Shown: piece by piece, positions 31,201-38,855 of the stretch
How positions within the stretch are numbered: position 1 is the stretch's first letter
How the letters are laid out: each line of letters starts with the position of its first letter
Source: Saccharopolyspora_D taberi
GTDB lineage: Bacteria; Actinomycetota; Actinomycetes; Mycobacteriales; Pseudonocardiaceae
Direction of reading: 5' to 3'
Length of the DNA: 64,000 nucleotides
NCBI RefSeq assembly: GCF_039534165.1
Contig: NZ_BAAAUX010000013.1
Location: 62,001 to 126,000, forward strand
Position numbers and translations under genes: made by a program
Notes under the pieces: generated by a model
The model's database searches: none
Seen by the model: only the letters and a program-made list of their open reading frames with translations
Told to the model about the DNA's origin: nothing

Positions 31201-32110
31201 CAGCCGCTGGAGCCCCAGCCGCGGGAGCTTCGACATCGGGGGCTTCGTCGGCGGCAGGCTCGTCCGCGGGAGCCTCGACGGCCGGAGTCTCGGCTGCATC
31301 GGGCTCGGCGGTGGGAGTCTCCGCAGCCGGAGCTTCGGCAGCCAGAGCTTCGGCAGCCAGAGCTTCGGCAGCCAGAGCTTCGGCAGCGGGAGCTTCGTCA
31401 GGGACAGACTCGTCGGCAGCAGCTTCGGCAGCAGCAGCTTCAGTCGCAGCAGCTTCGGCAGCGGGAGCCTCGGCCGCCGGAGTCTCGGTCGCGGCAGGTT
31501 CGGTCGCCGACGGCTCCTCCGCAGGAGCTTCGGCGGCATCGGACTCAGCCGGAGGGGGCTCAGCAGCTGGCGTCTCGTCGGCAGGGGTCTCGGCTGCGGC
31601 AGGGGGCTCGGCTGCGGCAGCCGGTGTCTTGGCAGCAGGCTCGGTCGCCGAGCTCTCGTCGGCGGCGGGCTCCGCGGCCGGAGCCTCGGAAGGCTCGGCG
31701 GCGGCAGACTCGGCAGGGGTCTCGGCGGCTTCCGTCTCCTCGGCAGTCCCGGCGGCCGCGGCGGGCTCCGGCTCTTCCGCAGCTCCAGCAGGTTCGGTCG
31801 GCTCCGCAGGCTCGGGCTCATCCGCAGACTCGGCCGCTTCGGCCTCGGCTTCAGCGGACTCGGACCCCTCGGTGCCAGTGGTCCCGGGCTCCTCAGCGGG
31901 CGCCGGCTCGTCAGCAGATTCGGCGGCAGGTTCGGCGTCGCCAGCCTCATCGCCAGCGCCGACCTCGTCTACGCCCGCCGCCTCCGCCTCCGCAGCCCCC
32001 GCGCCGGAAACAGCCCCGGCCGCGGCCTCCGCCTCGGCGGCGGTCGGCCAGATCTCCTCCGCCACGTCGGGGGAAGCCACCTCACCCCGGGTGTTCTGGG
32101 GTTCCGGCAC
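28256..32110 (-). CDS. dacB: D-alanyl-D-alanine carboxypeptidase (PBP4/DacB type) with a giant cytoplasmic tail
   Basis: A 1284-residue protein. Residues 1-820 or so are low-complexity Ala/Glu/Pro/Thr, then Gln/Pro-rich sequence. One membrane helix follows (about 830-850, LIAVALVLVVGLGLGIAFG), then an extracellular peptidase S13 domain with SxxK (PASTGKLL, near 931), SxN (HSDNVLAE, near 1112) and KTG (VRAKTGTLDG, near 1230). It trims peptidoglycan stem peptides outside the membrane. The usual actinobacterial protein is 400-550 residues, so the tail is exceptional. Five of its seven TQQ(I/V/F) motifs cluster at 30580-30745. GTG 32110 was chosen for the GAGGAGGA before it. It is divergent from ppa. 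Confidence 0.9.
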   Translation of the reverse strand: MPEPQNTRGEVASPDVAEEIWPTAAEAEAAAGAVSGAGAAEAEAAGVDEVGAGDEAGDAEPAAESADEPAPAEEPGTTGTEGSESAEAEAEAAESADEPEPAEPTEPAGAAEEPEPAAAAGTAEETEAAETPAESAAAEPSEAPAAEPAADESSATEPAAKTPAAAAEPPAAAETPADETPAAEPPPAESDAAEAPAEEPSATEPAATETPAAEAPAAEAAATEAAAAEAAADESVPDEAPAAEALAAEALAAEALAAEAPAAETPTAEPDAAETPAVEAPADEPAADEAPDVEAPAAGAPAAGAPAAETPAAATLTDETPAAETAAAEAATDTPAADTSAAEAPATPTAETLVTETGAAETGAAETPATEASAAEPAAAEPAATEPDAAESAATKAAAAELAAAEAPATETPAAEASAVEPDATETPATETGAAEPAAPETPAAEPAAAEPPAAVEQTQQIGRVEQTQQVSRAEEAQRVSRVEETQQISRAELTQQIPRVEETQQISRVEADSSLDSGPATDPGPSKVGASVQPDDPSKPGDLSAPGGPTAPGGPSQLAGPSEPAGPSQPAGPSKSDGPPTTQIPVVPPVAPAEQTQQFPRPDFDEPPPRAAQPHDFAALTGQAPVVQPPQQTQQAPTQQPQSSQQTQPGQQPQPGPTQQVQPTQQTQQTQPVRKPQPEPEAARTQQIPLVPPAPRPAQEQPAPSDSESTSPQGAVPSEGQSGLVPGLPPQGQPQTQSPAPQTQHPAPHQGQNGLPHQSQSGLPPQSQNGVLPQGPNDLPPQGQNGLPPQGHFTTPPPQGQPAAHPQAQPQPTRQTPPEPAEPARKRRRGGLIAVALVLVVGLGLGIAFGPALVERLSAAQIADPPAPVRLTPQIRPLASSAPVPTQQGIGAALAGPLANPALGTFAGTVVDAETGDVVWQQNAKQPLTPASTGKLLTTSAALLALDHQQRLSTKVVRGPEPGSVVLVGGGDSTLSSLPAGQESVYPGAAKLDDLANQVRAATGGSVSRIYVDTSRYTGPKIAPGWLPEDIGIGFVAPIESVMLDGGRNNPTAANSPRTQTPGLQAGQELAERLGVGSGMVSEGTAPPQAQALGEVQSPPVQDLVEIVLQHSDNVLAETLAREVAIATGNEPSFAGSAKAVRDVLQREGFDLSGSAMVDGSGLSLDDRVTPQLLGSLLGAATAPAGPEGGLAPRSAKLRAELPGLPVAAGSGSLADRYQGSSGRGWVRAKTGTLDGANSLAGTVVTKSGRLLAFALMSNGTMAREARPALDDLAIALRNCGCD
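30580..30745 (-). repeat. TQQ(I/V) repeat array in the DacB tail
   Basis: Roughly ten-residue units such as VEETQQISRAE and VEQTQQVSRAE are repeated about six times in a row. More isolated TQQI/TQQF or TTQI copies lie at about 30043, 30315 and 30355. The upstream tail (30760-31960) is an imprecise Ala/Pro/Glu repeat. Confidence 0.85.
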
Positions 32111-32347
32111 GTGTTCCTCCTCGACGGGCCGCTGCGGACGCACTCACCGAGCCGCGTTCCGATCCCACACCCGGTTCACCCCCGGACGAGTGACCGGTAC
32201 CGGACTCCGACACAGCCCGGAACCAGGCTCCCAGATGCGAGCTCCCGCACTGCGGTGGGGCTCCGGCGACTCGCGTGGTCCACACTAGACGTGGCTGCTC
32301 GTGGCGAGCGGGTGGCCGCATCCGACGCAAGACGAGTGAGGAACCGC

Positions 32348-32836
32348 GTGGACTTCGACGTCACGATCGAGATCCCCAAGGGGAACCGGAACAAGTACGA
32401 GGTGGACCACGAGACGGGCCGGATCCGTCTCGACCGGACGCTGTTCACCGCCACTCAGTACCCGGCCGACTACGGGTTCATCGAGGACACCCTCGGCGAG
32501 GACGGCGACCCGTTGGACGCCCTGGTGCTGGTCCAGGAACCGACGTTCCCGGGTTGCCTGATCAAATCCCGCGCCATCGGCATGTTCCGGATGCGCGACG
32601 AGAAGGGCGGCGACGACAAGGTCATCTGCGTTCCGTCCGACGACCCCCGGCAGGAGCACCTGCGCGACATCCACCACCTGGCCGAGTTCCACAAGCTGGA
32701 GATCCAGCACTTCTTCGAGGTGTACAAGGACCTGGAGCCGGGCAAGAGCGTGGAGGGCGCGACGTGGGTCGGCCGCACCGAGGCCGAAGAGGAGATCAAG
32801 CGCTCCTACGAGCGGGCCAAGAGCCAGGGGCACTGA
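32348..32836 (+). CDS. ppa: Inorganic pyrophosphatase
   Basis: A 162-residue family I soluble pyrophosphatase that hydrolyses PPi and so drives biosynthesis. The start DFDVTIEIPKGNRNKYEVDHETG is followed by the active-site lines YPADYGFIEDTLGEDGDPLDALVL (the signature DGDPLDA with its metal-binding aspartates) and VPSDDPR. GTG 32348 has GTGAGG six bases upstream. A strong hairpin follows the stop. It is divergent from dacB, with 237 bases between them that hold both promoters. Confidence 0.97.
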   Translation: MDFDVTIEIPKGNRNKYEVDHETGRIRLDRTLFTATQYPADYGFIEDTLGEDGDPLDALVLVQEPTFPGCLIKSRAIGMFRMRDEKGGDDKVICVPSDDPRQEHLRDIHHLAEFHKLEIQHFFEVYKDLEPGKSVEGATWVGRTEAEEEIKRSYERAKSQGH

Positions 32837-32856
32837 AAAGCCCAGCAGGACGGCTG

Positions 32857-32893
32857 AAGCCCTCACCCGCGGAGTTCCGGGTGAGGGCTTTTC
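32857..32893 (+). terminator. Rho-independent-type terminator of ppa
   Basis: A perfect 13-bp stem, AAGCCCTCACCCG with CGGGTGAGGGCTT around an eight-base loop, followed by a short T run. Confidence 0.9.
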
Positions 32894-32903
32894 GCTGTCC
32901 GGG

Positions 32904-33022
32904 TTGTCCACAGCCTCCCGAGTTGTCCACAACCCACAGAACTATCCACAGGACTTACCGAGTTCTCCACAGAGTTCCGGAGTTGTCCACAAGCCTGTGG
33001 ACAACTCCGGAACTCATCCACA
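32904..33022. promoter_or_regulatory. Cluster of seven DnaA-box-like 9-mers
   Basis: Exact actinobacterial DnaA boxes TTGTCCACA lie at 32904, 32923 and 32983, with one on the other strand at 32996-33004. Near matches are CTATCCACA at 32942, TTCTCCACA at 32963 and TCATCCACA at 33014. Start-to-start spacing of the plus-strand copies is 19, 19, 21, 20 and 31 bases, close to two helix turns. The cluster fills the gap between ppa and the MFS gene and has no dnaA or dnaN gene next to it. Confidence 0.8.
32972..33015. terminator. 20-bp perfect hairpin overlapping the DnaA-box cluster
   Basis: Arms 32972-32991 and 32996-33015 are exact inverted copies around the loop AGCC. Each arm contains one perfect DnaA box. 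It lies 11 bases past the MFS stop and could end that transcript, but it may equally be part of the protein-binding cluster. Confidence 0.75.
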
Positions 33023-33025
33023 GCC

Positions 33026-34636
33026 TCAGTCGAGGCGGATGTTGCGCAGGAACCAGGTCAGCACGAACGCGATGACCATCACGCAGCCGCCGACGAAGAA
33101 CACGGTGTCCATCGCGCTGGCGAAACCCTCCAGCACCGGCCGCGCCAGCCTCGGGTCCAGCCCGTAGAGGAACGACGTGTCGTTGAGGTCCGGCGTCGCA
33201 CCGCTCTGCATCGCCGACAGGAACGCGTGGTTCGCCGGGTCCGCCAGCACCGCGGGATCCCGCATCGCCGCGGCGAACTCCGGCCCGGTCGACCGCATGG
33301 CGTCGGCGATCCGCCCGCCGACGGTCGAGAACAGGATCGACAGGAACGCCGCCGCACCGACAGTGCCGCCGGTCTGCCGGAACAGGTTCACCGACGCCGT
33401 CGCGACACCGAGATCCGTGCGGGTCGCGTCGGCCTGCACGACCAGCGTCAGCGTCTGCATCAGCAGACCGAGCCCGGCGCCCATCACCAGCGCGGTCGCC
33501 CCGACCTGCACCAGCGAGGTGTCCACGGTCAGCAGGCTGAACAGCAGCAGCGACACGGTCATCACCGCCGCACCGATGATCGGGAACGCCTTGAGCCGAC
33601 CGGTCTGGGAGATCAGCTTGCCCGCGACGATGTTGGCCGACAGGATCCCCGCCGTCATGGTCAGCATCAGCATGCCGGACTCGGTGGGCGTGAGGCCCTT
33701 GACGATCTGCAGGTACAGCGGCATGGACATCAGGCCGCCGAACATCCCGATGCCGACGATGAAGTTGAGGATGTTGCCCAGCCGGAACGACGGCTGCCGG
33801 AACATCCGCAGCGGCAGCAGCGCCTCCTCCCCCATCCGGCGTTCGGCCAGCACGAACAGCACCAGGCCGACCGCGCCGAGGCCGTACATGGTCACCGAGG
33901 CGGTCGAGCCCCAGCCCCACTCGCGGCCCTGCTCGGCGACCGTCAGCAGCGGCACCAGCAGCACGACCAGCGCCGCCGCGCCCCAGTAGTCGATCCGGTG
34001 CCGCACCCGCTCGGTCGCCACGTTGAGGACCTTGGCGACCACCACCAGCGCGATCAGCCCGACCGGGATGTTCACCAGGAACACCCAGCGCCAGCCCGCG
34101 AACCCGAGGAAGCTGTCCATCCCGGAGAACAGCCCGCCGATCACCGGGCCGACGACGCTGGCGATGCCGAAGACCGCCATGAAGTAGCCCTGGTACTTGC
34201 TGCGCTGCCGGGCCGGGATCATGTCCGCGATGATCGTCAGCGCCAGCGACATCAGGCCGCCGCCACCGAGGCCCTGGATGGCGCGGAACGCGGCGAGCTC
34301 GTAGATCGAGTTCGCGATCCCGCACAGCACCGATCCGACCAGGAACAGCGAGATCGCCGTCAGGTAGAGCGGCTTGCGGCCGTAGATGTCGGAGAGCTTG
34401 CCGTACAGCGGTGTGGTGATGGTGGAGGCGATCAGGTAGGCGGTGGTGACCCACGCCTGCGCGGTCTGGCCGTGCAGCTCGTCGGCGATCACCCGGATCG
34501 CGGTGCTGACGATGGTCTGGTCGAGGGCACCGAGGAACATGCCCAGCATCAGTCCGGTCAGAACGGTCAGGATCTGCCGGTGCGTCAGCCCCACGCCGGG
34601 TGACGCGGGTGCGGCCCGCTCGGCCGTGTCCGACAT
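33026..34636 (-). CDS. MFS drug exporter, EmrB/QacA (DHA2) type
   Basis: A 536-residue transporter with 14 helices. Motifs include GALDQTIVSTAIRVIADEL (motif D1), GKLSDIYGRKPLYL (motif A), LGGGGLMSLALTIIADMIPARQR and the motif C region VVGPVIGGLFSG. Such proteins export lipophilic drugs with proton antiport. ATG 34636 overlaps the TGA of the MarR gene (TGATG), so the two are co-translated, and a MarR repressor controlling its own exporter is the common design. The stop lies directly beside the DnaA-box cluster. Confidence 0.93.
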   Translation of the reverse strand: MSDTAERAAPASPGVGLTHRQILTVLTGLMLGMFLGALDQTIVSTAIRVIADELHGQTAQAWVTTAYLIASTITTPLYGKLSDIYGRKPLYLTAISLFLVGSVLCGIANSIYELAAFRAIQGLGGGGLMSLALTIIADMIPARQRSKYQGYFMAVFGIASVVGPVIGGLFSGMDSFLGFAGWRWVFLVNIPVGLIALVVVAKVLNVATERVRHRIDYWGAAALVVLLVPLLTVAEQGREWGWGSTASVTMYGLGAVGLVLFVLAERRMGEEALLPLRMFRQPSFRLGNILNFIVGIGMFGGLMSMPLYLQIVKGLTPTESGMLMLTMTAGILSANIVAGKLISQTGRLKAFPIIGAAVMTVSLLLFSLLTVDTSLVQVGATALVMGAGLGLLMQTLTLVVQADATRTDLGVATASVNLFRQTGGTVGAAAFLSILFSTVGGRIADAMRSTGPEFAAAMRDPAVLADPANHAFLSAMQSGATPDLNDTSFLYGLDPRLARPVLEGFASAMDTVFFVGGCVMVIAFVLTWFLRNIRLD

Positions 34637-35214
34637 CAGTTCTCCCCTCTCGGCGCCGTTTCCGGCGCTGGGCCGAGGTACGGCCCGTGTTTCGTCATCG
34701 CGGCCAGCAGGTCCGGCAACGCCTGCTCGTACTCGTCGACGAAGCGGCCCAGCAGCGAGGCCAGCGCCTCCCGGTCCGCGCGGGACCAGCCGCGCAGCAG
34801 CTCCGACACCAGCTCGTCGCGCCGCCGCCGCATCTCCGCCAGCCACCGCAGGCCCCGGTCGGTGACCGCAAGCGGGCTGGCCCGCTTGTCGACCGGGTCG
34901 ACAGTCCGCTCGACCAGGCCGTCGCGGACCAGCTGCGCGACGTGCCTGCTGATCGTCGACGGGTCCACGTGCATCGCCTCCGCGAGCGCGTTGGACCGCA
35001 ACGGGCCGTCGGCCGCGAGCCGCTTGAGCATGATGAAGCTCGCGCGGTCCGCGCCGATCCGAGCGGCGTGCATGTCCACGTGGCTGGACAGCCTCCCGAG
35101 CCTGCCCAGCGCCTCGGCCACGCCGCCGACGCCGGCCAGCAGGTCCGCGTCCAACTCAAGTCCCCCGACCCCAGTGCGGTCCGCCGAAGCGATGCCCTTG
35201 TTTGCGGCAACCAA
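34636..35214 (-). CDS. MarR-family transcriptional regulator
   Basis: A 192-residue MarR protein with the winged HTH LRSNALAEAMHVDPSTISRHVAQLVRDGLVERTVDPVDKRASPLAVTDRG flanked by dimerisation helices. The start is TTG 35214 inside a palindrome (CAACTAGTTG); a TTG further in (after GGGGGACT) is also possible. It forms a two-gene operon with the MFS exporter and is divergent from the PEP-synthase-like gene. The divergent region holds a palindrome that is a candidate operator for both directions. Confidence 0.9.
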   Translation of the reverse strand: MVAANKGIASADRTGVGGLELDADLLAGVGGVAEALGRLGRLSSHVDMHAARIGADRASFIMLKRLAADGPLRSNALAEAMHVDPSTISRHVAQLVRDGLVERTVDPVDKRASPLAVTDRGLRWLAEMRRRRDELVSELLRGWSRADREALASLLGRFVDEYEQALPDLLAAMTKHGPYLGPAPETAPRGEN

Positions 35215-35300
35215 CTAGTTGCCGGGCACAAGCATGCATCGGCCATCCCGGCCCGGCAACCAGGTTTTCTGTGCGCTCGACCACGAGCGGAACAAGTAAT

Positions 35301-35340
35301 TCAACGCACGTTGATTTGACGGCAACCGGCGCGCTACCTT
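35301..35340 (+). promoter_or_regulatory. Divergent promoter region with MarR-like operator
   Basis: A perfect 14-base palindrome TCAACGCACGTTGA (35301-35314) overlaps a -35-like TTGATT (35311-35316), with TACCTT 18 bases later (35335-35340). Transcription would lead to the enzyme gene at 35375, and MarR bound there would block RNA polymerase. CAACTAGTTG at 35212-35221, over the marR start, is a second candidate. Confidence 0.5.
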
Positions 35341-35374
35341 TCCAGCAGGACACCGAAGTCCCCGGGAGGCGGCC

Positions 35375-37972
35375 ATGAGCACGCTCGACACCGAAGTCCT
35401 GCTCGACCTCGCCGCGGTCGACGCGGACATGGGCGAACTCGTCGGCGGCAAGGCCGCCAACCTCGGCGAGCTGCTGGCCGCCGGAGCCGCGGTCCCGCCC
35501 GGCTTCTGCCTCACCACCCGCTGCTACGACGAGGTCTGCGCGCCCGCGGTCGCCGAGCTGCTGCCCGGCCTGCCCGGCACCGCGCCGGAGATCCGCGACC
35601 GGCTCGCGCGGGCCGAGCTCCCCGCCGCGCTGGCCGACGCCGTCACCGCCGCCTACGCCCGGCTCGGCACCGACGTGCCGGTCGCGGTCCGCTCCTCGGC
35701 CACCGCCGAGGACCTGCCGCACGCCAGCTTCGCCGGCCAGCAGGACACCTACCTCAACGTGATCGGCCCGGACCAGCTGCTCACCGCGGTCCGGCACTGC
35801 TGGAGTTCACTGTGGACGGACCGGGCGGTCGCCTACCGGGACGCCAACGGGATCGACCACCGCGCGGTGCGGCTGGCGGTGGTCGTGCAGCGGATGGTCG
35901 ACGCCGAGGTCTCGGGCGTGCTGTTCACCGCCAACCCGGTCACCGGCCGCCGCGGCGAGGCCGTCATCGACGCCAACACCGGCCTCGGCGAGTCGGTGGT
36001 GTCCGGCGCGGTGAACCCGGACCACTTCGTCGTCGACACCGCCACCGGCTCGGTGCTCTCCCGGGAACCGGGCGAGAAGACCGTCAGCGTCCGCCCCGCC
36101 CCCGGCGGCGGCACGCGGACCGTCGCGGGCGATGGCGGGCTGTCGCTGGACGACGACCAGCTGCGGGCGCTGGCGGCGGCCGGGGAGAAGGCCGAGAGCC
36201 ACTTCGGCGCGCCGCAGGACGTCGAGTGGGCGATCGACGCCGAGGGCGTGCCGTGGCTGACCCAGTCGCGGCCGATCACCACGCTCTTCCCGCTGCCGCA
36301 GGAAAAGCTCGACGACCTGCGGGTCTACTTCTCGGTCAACGTCGCGCAGGGCGTCTACCGGCCGATCACGCCGATGGGCGCCGCGGTGATGCGCACGGCC
36401 GCGCGCGGGTTCATGCGCCGGGCCGGGCTCCCGGTCGACCAGGACTCGCCGCCGATGTGGCGGCAGGTCGACGGCTGGCTGTTCTTCGACGTCGGCGGGG
36501 TGGTCCGGCACCCGCTGGGACGCCGGATCTTCCCGAAGCTGCTGGCGATGATGGAAGCCCGGACCGGCCGGGTCCTCGCCCGCCTGCTCGACGACCCCCG
36601 GCTCGCGGTCGGCCGCCGCTCGCCGTGGCCGCTGGTGCGCAGGCTCGCCGGGATCGCCCTCCGGCTCCGCGCGCCGGTCGCCGTCGCGCGCACGCTCGCC
36701 CGCCCGGACACCGCCCGCGAGCACGCCTTCGGCATCGCCCGCGAGATCCGCGCGGAGCTGGCGCGACCGCACCCCGCGACGACCCGGGCGGCGTTGGAGT
36801 CCGCGCGCTGCGCGCTGGAGGACGTCGTCACGCCGAGGCTCGCCCCGCTGGTGCCGAAGCTGTTCACCGGGATCGTCCTCAGCCGCCTGATGCCGTCGAT
36901 CCTCGGGCCGGAGGTGTCGGCGGAGGAGGCGCAGATCGTGCTGCGCGGCATCCCGCACAACGTCACCACCGAGATGGACCTGGAGCTGTGGCGGCTGGCG
37001 CAGCAGGTCGGCGACGCCGACGACCTGGCCACCGCCTACCGCGACGGCACCCTGCCGCCTTCTGTCCAAAGTGGACTTGAGGCGTTCTTCGCCGAGCACG
37101 GGCACCGCGCGGTCGCCGAGATCGACGCCGGGATGCCGCGCTGGGCGGAGGATCCGCGGCAGGTCTTCGACCTGATCGGGAACTACGTCCGCACCGCGGC
37201 GACCGGCCATTCGGCCGAGGAGCAGTACCTGCGAGGAGTCCGCGAGGCCGAGGCGAAGGCCGAGGAGATCGTCGGCAGGCTCGGCCCGGTCCGCGCCCGG
37301 ATCGCGGCGTTCACGATGAACCGGGTGCGCGCGATCGTCGGCATCCGGGAGATGCCGAAGTTCTGCCTGGTGCTGGGAATCGCGCACGCCCGGCGCGAAC
37401 TCCTCGCCGTGGGGGCGGATCTGGCCGCGGCGGGCCGGCTCGACCGCGCCGAGGACGTCTTCTTCCTCGACTTCGACGAGGCGGAGCGGGCCGTCGGCGG
37501 TGCCGACCAGCGGGCGCTGGTCGCGCAGCGGCGCGAGGTGCACGAGCGGGAGCTGCGCCGCAGGCACCTGCCCCGGCTGCTGCTCTCCGACGGCACCGAG
37601 CCGGAGGCGACGATGCCCGCCGAGACCGTTCCGGGCGCGCTGTCCGGGACCTCCGCGTCGGCGGGCACGATCACCGGCACCGCGAAGGTGGTGCGCGATC
37701 CGGTCGGCGCGCGGCTGGAGCCCGGGGAGATCCTGGTGGCTCCGTCCACCGATCCCGGCTGGACACCGCTGTTCCTGACCGCGGGCGGGCTGGTCATGGA
37801 GATGGGCGGGCCGAACTCGCACGGCGCGACGGTCGCCCGCGAGTACGGGATCCCGGCGGTGGTCGCCGTGCCGGACGCGACGACCACGATCCGCACCGGG
37901 GACCGGATCACCGTGGACGGTTCGGCCGGCCTGGTGCACCTCCCCGAGCACGACGACGGCCCCCGCCGCTGA
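35375..37972 (+). CDS. PEP-synthase-like / rifampin phosphotransferase-like enzyme
   Basis: An 865-residue protein with three parts. The N-terminal ATP-binding domain reads VGGKAANLGELLAAGAAVPPGFCLTT, then VAVRSSATAEDLPHASFAGQQDTYLNV and QRMVDAEVSGVLFTANP. A central domain spans about 320-740, and the C-terminal swivelling phosphohistidine domain has His816 in GGPNSHGATVAREYGIPAVV. Length and order match rifampin phosphotransferases (about 868 residues) better than PEP synthase, which has an extra PEP-binding barrel; that barrel is missing here. It could inactivate rifamycins or phosphorylate another substrate. ATG 35375 follows GGGAGG. It is divergent from a MarR/MFS pair, which supports a xenobiotic-response role. 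Confidence 0.8.
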   Translation: MSTLDTEVLLDLAAVDADMGELVGGKAANLGELLAAGAAVPPGFCLTTRCYDEVCAPAVAELLPGLPGTAPEIRDRLARAELPAALADAVTAAYARLGTDVPVAVRSSATAEDLPHASFAGQQDTYLNVIGPDQLLTAVRHCWSSLWTDRAVAYRDANGIDHRAVRLAVVVQRMVDAEVSGVLFTANPVTGRRGEAVIDANTGLGESVVSGAVNPDHFVVDTATGSVLSREPGEKTVSVRPAPGGGTRTVAGDGGLSLDDDQLRALAAAGEKAESHFGAPQDVEWAIDAEGVPWLTQSRPITTLFPLPQEKLDDLRVYFSVNVAQGVYRPITPMGAAVMRTAARGFMRRAGLPVDQDSPPMWRQVDGWLFFDVGGVVRHPLGRRIFPKLLAMMEARTGRVLARLLDDPRLAVGRRSPWPLVRRLAGIALRLRAPVAVARTLARPDTAREHAFGIAREIRAELARPHPATTRAALESARCALEDVVTPRLAPLVPKLFTGIVLSRLMPSILGPEVSAEEAQIVLRGIPHNVTTEMDLELWRLAQQVGDADDLATAYRDGTLPPSVQSGLEAFFAEHGHRAVAEIDAGMPRWAEDPRQVFDLIGNYVRTAATGHSAEEQYLRGVREAEAKAEEIVGRLGPVRARIAAFTMNRVRAIVGIREMPKFCLVLGIAHARRELLAVGADLAAAGRLDRAEDVFFLDFDEAERAVGGADQRALVAQRREVHERELRRRHLPRLLLSDGTEPEATMPAETVPGALSGTSASAGTITGTAKVVRDPVGARLEPGEILVAPSTDPGWTPLFLTAGGLVMEMGGPNSHGATVAREYGIPAVVAVPDATTTIRTGDRITVDGSAGLVHLPEHDDGPRR

Positions 37973-37986
37973 GGCGAGGGCCGTCG
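37954..37986. terminator. Bidirectional terminator hairpin
   Basis: CGACGGCCC and GGGCCGTCG form a 9-bp stem with an inner CGCC/GGCG stem. It overlaps the end of the PEP-synthase-like gene and lies just past the convergent secreted-protein gene. Confidence 0.7.
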
Positions 37987-37998
37987 GGAGACCGCGGG

Positions 37999-38691
37999 TC
38001 AGAGGTTCAGGTCGCCACCGAGGGGGCCGTTGCTGACCACGTCGCCCACGGCGCGGGCCGGGTCGGGCAACGCGCCACCGGTCACCGAGCCGATCGCCTC
38101 GACCGGGTTCGCGGCGGTCCGCGGTCCCGGGTTGTTCAGCGCGTCGCCGACCAGCGGGGTGCTGCCGTTGGAGTCGAGCACGGTCCGCAGCGGGCTGCCG
38201 ACGGCGCCGCCCAGCGGGGAACCGCCGCCGTCGCCGAGCAGCGGGTCCACCACGTCGTTGACCGGGAGGGCTCCGGACCGGCCGGTGGGCAGGTTCGGAC
38301 CGGCGGGGATGACGTCTCCGATGACGTCCACCGGTGCGCCGCGCGGGGTGATCCGGTCGACGACCGGGTCGACCACCTTGCCCGCCGGACCGCCCTGGAC
38401 GAGGTCACCGGCCGTTTCCACCAGCGCCGACGCGTCGGCGCGCGGCTGCGTCGGCGCGGGTGCGGGTACAGGTGCGGGTGCGGGTGCGGGTTCGGGCAGG
38501 ACCTCGCCGACCGTCCGCACGCCGGAGTGCACGGTGCCCGCGAGGTGGTACGCGGTGTCCGCGACGCTGTTGTCGACGGGCAGTTCGCGGGGGAGTTCCG
38601 GGATCTCGGCGGCGGTGGCGGTGCCGGCGAAGCCGACAGCGCCCGCGCCACCGGCCAGCACGGCGGCCGCGGCGGTCAGGGTGCGTTTCAT
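37999..38691 (-). CDS. Secreted Pro/Gly-rich protein of unknown function
   Basis: A 230-residue protein with a clear Sec signal peptide (MKRTLTAAAAVLAGGAGAVG, cleavage after TATAA). The mature part begins EIPELPRELPVDNSVADTAYHLAG and is rich in Pro, Gly, Asp and Val, with a run of Pro-Ala (PEPAPAPAPVPAPAP). No known domain or wall-anchor motif was recognised. ATG 38691 follows AGGAG. Signal and composition suggest an extracellular or wall-associated protein of the kind common in Pseudonocardiaceae. Confidence 0.75.
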   Translation of the reverse strand: MKRTLTAAAAVLAGGAGAVGFAGTATAAEIPELPRELPVDNSVADTAYHLAGTVHSGVRTVGEVLPEPAPAPAPVPAPAPTQPRADASALVETAGDLVQGGPAGKVVDPVVDRITPRGAPVDVIGDVIPAGPNLPTGRSGALPVNDVVDPLLGDGGGSPLGGAVGSPLRTVLDSNGSTPLVGDALNNPGPRTAANPVEAIGSVTGGALPDPARAVGDVVSNGPLGGDLNL

Positions 38692-38780
38692 CGCCTTAGC
38701 TCCTTTCTGCACAGGCTGGATCCTGTGCGCATCGCCGGAGATTACGGAGCGATCAACGAACACGATTCAGCGATCACACA

Positions 38781-38809
38781 AGGATGAAACCTAAACGGAT
38801 CGTGATCAA
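38781..38809 (-). promoter_or_regulatory. Candidate sigma-A promoter of the secreted protein gene
   Basis: On the minus strand TTGATC and CATCCT are 17 bases apart, about 90-115 bases upstream of the ATG. The leader contains a GCACAGG/CCTGTGC hairpin just before the ribosome site. Confidence 0.45.
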
Positions 38810-38855
38810 CATTCCGCCTTCGCGTCTCACTTTCGAGGGGTATCAGGAATTCTCG

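Noticed and set aside
30246..32288. A 680-codon Ala/Ser/Gly frame opposite the DacB tail
   Set aside because: It mirrors the repeat composition of the DacB frame; the DacB frame leads into a conserved enzyme domain, this one leads nowhere.
35215..35374. Rifamycin-associated element upstream of the phosphotransferase-like gene
   Set aside because: No GC-rich 19-base inverted repeat of that type is visible; only MarR-like palindromes.
38692..38780. Possible c-di-AMP (ydaO) riboswitch before the secreted-protein gene
   Set aside because: Only a single short hairpin is present; the conserved ydaO core motifs were not found.
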